9,099 bases of DNA from DATLZC01 sp037444005 (GTDB lineage Bacteria; Chloroflexota; Dehalococcoidia; DSTF01; JACRBR01), in NCBI GenBank assembly GCA_037444005.1, contig JBBING010000094.1:1-9099 (forward strand), written 5' to 3'. Numbering within the stretch: the first letter of the stretch is position 1; the number at the start of each line of letters is the position of its first letter. Below, piece by piece: positions 7,304-9,099 of the stretch. The position numbers and the translations under genes are program-made. The notes under the pieces were generated by a model that saw nothing but the letters and a program-made list of their open reading frames with translations, did no database searches and was not told the DNA's origin.

Positions 7304-7729
7304 TTGCAGCGCGAGGAGATCGCTCGCAGGCTGAAGCGACTGGGGATTCGCGTTACCCGGCAGCGGCTCGCCGTGGCCGAGGTGCTGGTGAACTCCGAGG
7401 ATCACCCGACCGCGCAGGAGGTCTACCGGCGGGTGCGCGCCGTCTTCCCCGACATCGCGCTGGCGACCATCTACAACACCATCGGCGTCCTCATCGAGTG
7501 CGGCTTCATCCAATCCCTGTCCTTCGGCGAAGCCACCCGCTACGACGCGAACCCGGCGCCTCATGCGAACCTGGTGTGCGTCCGCTGCGGAGCGATCACG
7601 GACGCGCCGGACGACGCCGGCGTAACGAACCTGCGGGAGAGCCTGTGCGCCCGGGCCGGCTTTCGGCCGGTGTCGCAGCGAGTGGACATCTACGGCATCT
7701 GCGCCCGGTGCGCCGCCGCCGGCGCGTAG
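7304..7729 (+). CDS. perR: PerR-type Fur-family peroxide-responsive regulator
   Basis: From the TTG at 7304 the protein has 141 residues, the normal Fur/PerR size. The N-terminal winged helix includes TRQRLAVAEVL, HPTAQEVYRRV and the recognition helix ALATIYNTIGVL. Two CxxC pairs (Cys92/Cys95 and Cys133/Cys136) form the structural zinc site. Aligned to B. subtilis PerR, the regulatory metal ligands are His34 (H37), Asp81 (D85), His87 (H91), Asn89 (H93) and Asp100 (D104). Both oxidisable histidines and the Asp that distinguishes PerR from Fur are kept, but H93 is Asn. PerR represses peroxide-defence genes until iron-catalysed histidine oxidation releases it. It lies 129 nt behind katG with no separate promoter visible, so it is probably co-transcribed and autoregulated from the katG operator. 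A Fur-like or other metal-responsive role cannot be excluded. Confidence 0.92.
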   Translation: MQREEIARRLKRLGIRVTRQRLAVAEVLVNSEDHPTAQEVYRRVRAVFPDIALATIYNTIGVLIECGFIQSLSFGEATRYDANPAPHANLVCVRCGAITDAPDDAGVTNLRESLCARAGFRPVSQRVDIYGICARCAAAGA

Positions 7730-7775
7730 CCCTGGGCGCCGGCCATCGGCGCGTCCGCCCGGCGCTCCAGCGCTG

Positions 7776-7890
7776 AACCGATGCCCGCGCTCACCCGGAG
7801 GCCCAGGCATGCCCCGGCGCGCGCAGACTCCATCCCGAGCGCGTCCGGAGGCTCGTGGCCCGCGGCGCGCGCCCTCTACCGGGATCGGTT
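7776..7890. other. Nested three-helix fold, possible structured RNA or DNA element
   Basis: AACCGATGCCCG (7776-7787) pairs with CGGGATCGGTT (7880-7890) over 11 bp with one bulged G. Inside it, GGCGCGCGC (7816-7824) pairs perfectly with GCGCGCGCC (7865-7873). Inside that, CGAGC (7836-7840) pairs with GCTCG (7851-7855) around a 10-nt loop. The octamer CCGGAGGC occurs at 7795-7802 and again at 7845-7852. No known RNA family is recognised. High GC content makes chance pairing possible, but the closing helix has mixed composition. Strand is undetermined. Confidence 0.35.
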
Positions 7891-7934
7891 AGCCCCGCTT
7901 TGCTAGTGGTCGAGCTGACCGCAGTATCGGCCCG

Positions 7935-7962
7935 TTCGCAGAGGAGTCGCTCGTGCTAGCAT
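7935..7962 (+). promoter_or_regulatory. Candidate extended -10 promoter for the hydrolase
   Basis: TTCGCA (7935-7940) lies 16 bp before TAGCAT (7957-7962), which is preceded by TGC to make an extended -10 (TGCTAGCAT). The hexamers match consensus at four positions each. Transcription near 7969 would give a leader of about 90 nt containing the direct repeat and SD. Confidence 0.35.
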
Positions 7963-7989
7963 AAGGCTGCGTTTGCCGGACATCATCAT

Positions 7990-8013
7990 TACGCCCAACA
8001 AAACTACGCCCAA
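7990..8013 (+). repeat. 9-bp direct repeat TACGCCCAA
   Basis: TACGCCCAA occurs at 7990-7998 and 8005-8013, 15 bp from start to start, in an AT-richer leader upstream of the hydrolase. The spacing and position suggest a regulator site or a leader element. The function is unknown. Confidence 0.5.
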
Positions 8014-8060
8014 GACAAAACCGGCGCGCGGAACCGTCGGCGTGACAGGAGTAAACAGAT

Positions 8061-8871
8061 GTGGCACCAGTAATCAAGTCTGTGGAGCTTCCCAACCAAG
8101 TGAAGCTCCCTTATGTTGAGCAAGGAGACGCCTCCGGCGTTCCCCTGCTGCTCCTGCACGGCTTAGCTGACTCGCTGCGCTCCTTCGAGCTCGTGCCGCT
8201 TCATCTGCCGCAGTCTACCCACGCCTACGCCCTTACGCAGAGAGGTCACGGAGATGCGAGTCGCCCAGCGGCGGGCTACCGCACCCATGACTTCGTGGCG
8301 GACCTGGTAGCGTTCATGGACGCGCTTCATATCGAAGCAGCCGTCGTAGCAGGCGGTTCCAGCGGCGGCTTCGTAGCCCGCCGCTTTGCCTTAGACCACC
8401 CCGAGCGCACCCTAGGGCTCGTTCTCATCGGCTCGCCGCTCACTCTGCGGGACAAGCCGGATGTGTTGGAGATGTGGGATTCTACCCTATCGAAGCCGAC
8501 GGATCCGATTGACCCGGGCCTTGTGCGCGACTTTCAGCAAAGCATGCTTGCCCGGAGGGCATCGCGGGCGTTTCTGGAAATGCTCGTGCAAGAAAACCCT
8601 GAAGGTCCCGGCATTCGTGTGGAGGGAGACGTTCAGAGGCCTCCTAGAAGATGATTCTTCCGGAGAACTCGGCAAGATCCGAACCCCCACCCTCATCCTT
8701 TGGGGCGATCAGGATGCAATCCTTCCCCGAAGTGATCAGGAGATGCTCGCCGCGGCGATCCCGGGCTCGCGGCTGGTGGTATATCCGGGCGCGGGACACG
8801 CGTTCTACTGGGAGGACCCCAAGCGCATCGCATTCGATCTTGCTGCCTTCATGGGAGGGCGCTTCAACTGA
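8061..8871 (+). pseudogene. Alpha/beta hydrolase interrupted by a single-base frameshift
   Basis: The gene starts at GTG 8061, 9 nt after AGGAG (8047-8051). The first frame encodes an alpha/beta hydrolase N terminus: LLLLHGLAD with oxyanion-hole region His33-Gly34, RGHGDAS, and nucleophile elbow GSSGG with Ser101. After Asn179 it goes out of frame and stops at 8652-8654. The next frame continues the same fold: VPAFVWRETFRGLLED, LILWGDQD with the probable acid Asp218, and GAGHAFYW with His246, ending at TGA 8869-8871. Removing one C from the CCC run (8597-8599) restores a 269-residue protein with all catalytic residues in family order. As read, the product lacks the acid and histidine. Causes could be a real inactivating indel, a sequencing error, or less likely programmed frameshifting. 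TTA (8163, 8391) and CTA Leu codons and lower GC set it apart. The substrate is unknown. Confidence 0.88.
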
Positions 8872-9099
8872 CCCAGAAACGACCGCTATCCCGTCGGTTC
8901 GGGTGTCTCGCGCACCTAACCAGCTGTCCCTGAGCAGATTTCCGCCGTCCAAGCGAACCGCTGTCAGCCTGTGTCCGTGCCGCCTGCGAGCTTCCACAGT
9001 CACATCGCAGGCCATGAGGCTCAACCGGAGTAGAGCAACTTATCTCCCGGTAACGAGAAGTTCGGTGTGCCCCTAGCGCAGGGGATAGCTGGCTCCCCG

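Larger units (their letters stand above)
7730..8060. other. Gene-free stretch after perR
   Basis: I see no convincing coding region in these 331 nt. The first part (to about 7890) is very GC-rich and contains the nested inverted repeats listed separately. The second part is clearly AT-richer (17 G/C in the 40 bases 7981-8020) and holds a candidate promoter, a 9-bp direct repeat and the ribosome binding site of the hydrolase. A 7-bp inverted repeat (CCGGCGC 7719-7725 with GCGCCGG 7736-7742) spans the perR stop but lacks a T-tract. Confidence 0.6.

Noticed and set aside
7990..8013. attC-like core (GCCCAAC) suggesting an integron cassette
   Set aside because: No matching inverse core (GTTRRRY) or imperfect palindrome is present, and there is no integrase in the window.
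8595..8604. Programmed +1 frameshift at AACCCTGAA
   Set aside because: No in-frame stop or rare codon sits at the shift point and no stimulatory structure is evident, so a simple indel or read error is more likely.
8644..9024. Minus-strand open frame across the hydrolase 3' end
   Set aside because: It is antisense to conserved hydrolase sequence (GDQD and GAGHAF region) and has no family features.
9070..9098. CCCCT/AGGGG hairpin with a competing GGGG/CCCC pairing at the right edge
   Set aside because: The stems are short, the window ends here, and there is no adjacent gene or T-tract to give it a role.

Overview
The window is GC-rich DNA from an unidentified bacterium and carries nine protein-coding loci and one tRNA gene. 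Strong Shine-Dalgarno (SD) sequences (AAAGGAGG, AAAGGAG), frequent TTG/GTG starts, lipoprotein and Sec signals, and long Pro/Thr/Ser/Ala-rich linkers behind exported domains suggest a Chloroflexota-like or other high-GC terrabacterial genome. That placement is an inference from style, not a marker-based assignment.

Layout. (1) 101-176: tRNA-Gly(CCC) with an encoded CCA and an extended -10 promoter. (2) 273-1135, plus strand: a VOC/glyoxalase-fold protein followed after 17 nt by a YbaK/ProX-type aminoacyl-tRNA deacylase. (3) 1132-4221, minus strand: three closely spaced genes for exported proteins, transcribed in the order secreted beta-propeller (ScyD/ScyE-like) with a C-terminal membrane anchor, type 1 copper cupredoxin lipoprotein, HtrA-like trypsin/PDZ protease lipoprotein. 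The last of these ends on the same CTAG as the deacylase gene arriving from the other side. (4) 4343-4897, plus strand: a stand-alone release-factor-like GGQ protein with a C-terminal helix-turn-helix-like segment, divergent from the propeller gene. (5) 5027-7729, plus strand: katG (catalase-peroxidase) and a PerR-type Fur-family regulator. A 17-bp PerR-box-like palindrome lies on the -10 element of a good sigma-70 promoter in front of katG, and a 17-pair hairpin separates the two genes. (6) 7730-8060: a gene-free stretch whose first half can fold into a nested three-helix element (7776-7890). Its second half is AT-richer and holds a candidate promoter and a 9-bp direct repeat. (7) 8061-8871: an alpha/beta hydrolase split by a single-base frameshift, with codon use unlike its neighbours. 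From 8872 to the end (228 nt) I see no gene.

How the parts work together. The best supported circuit is peroxide defence: KatG destroys hydrogen peroxide, and the metal-dependent PerR-like repressor probably controls katG, and itself by read-through, from the operator at 4981-4997. The minus-strand cluster looks like an envelope module: copper redox or sensing, an anchored propeller, and a protein-quality-control protease, all placed outside the membrane. The deacylase and the GGQ protein are both translation-quality functions but sit in separate transcription units.

I found no mobile element, CRISPR array, or clear defence system. The most notable items are the PerR/katG arrangement with an altered regulatory-metal ligand, the GGQ plus HTH-like protein, the folded element after perR, and the frameshifted hydrolase.
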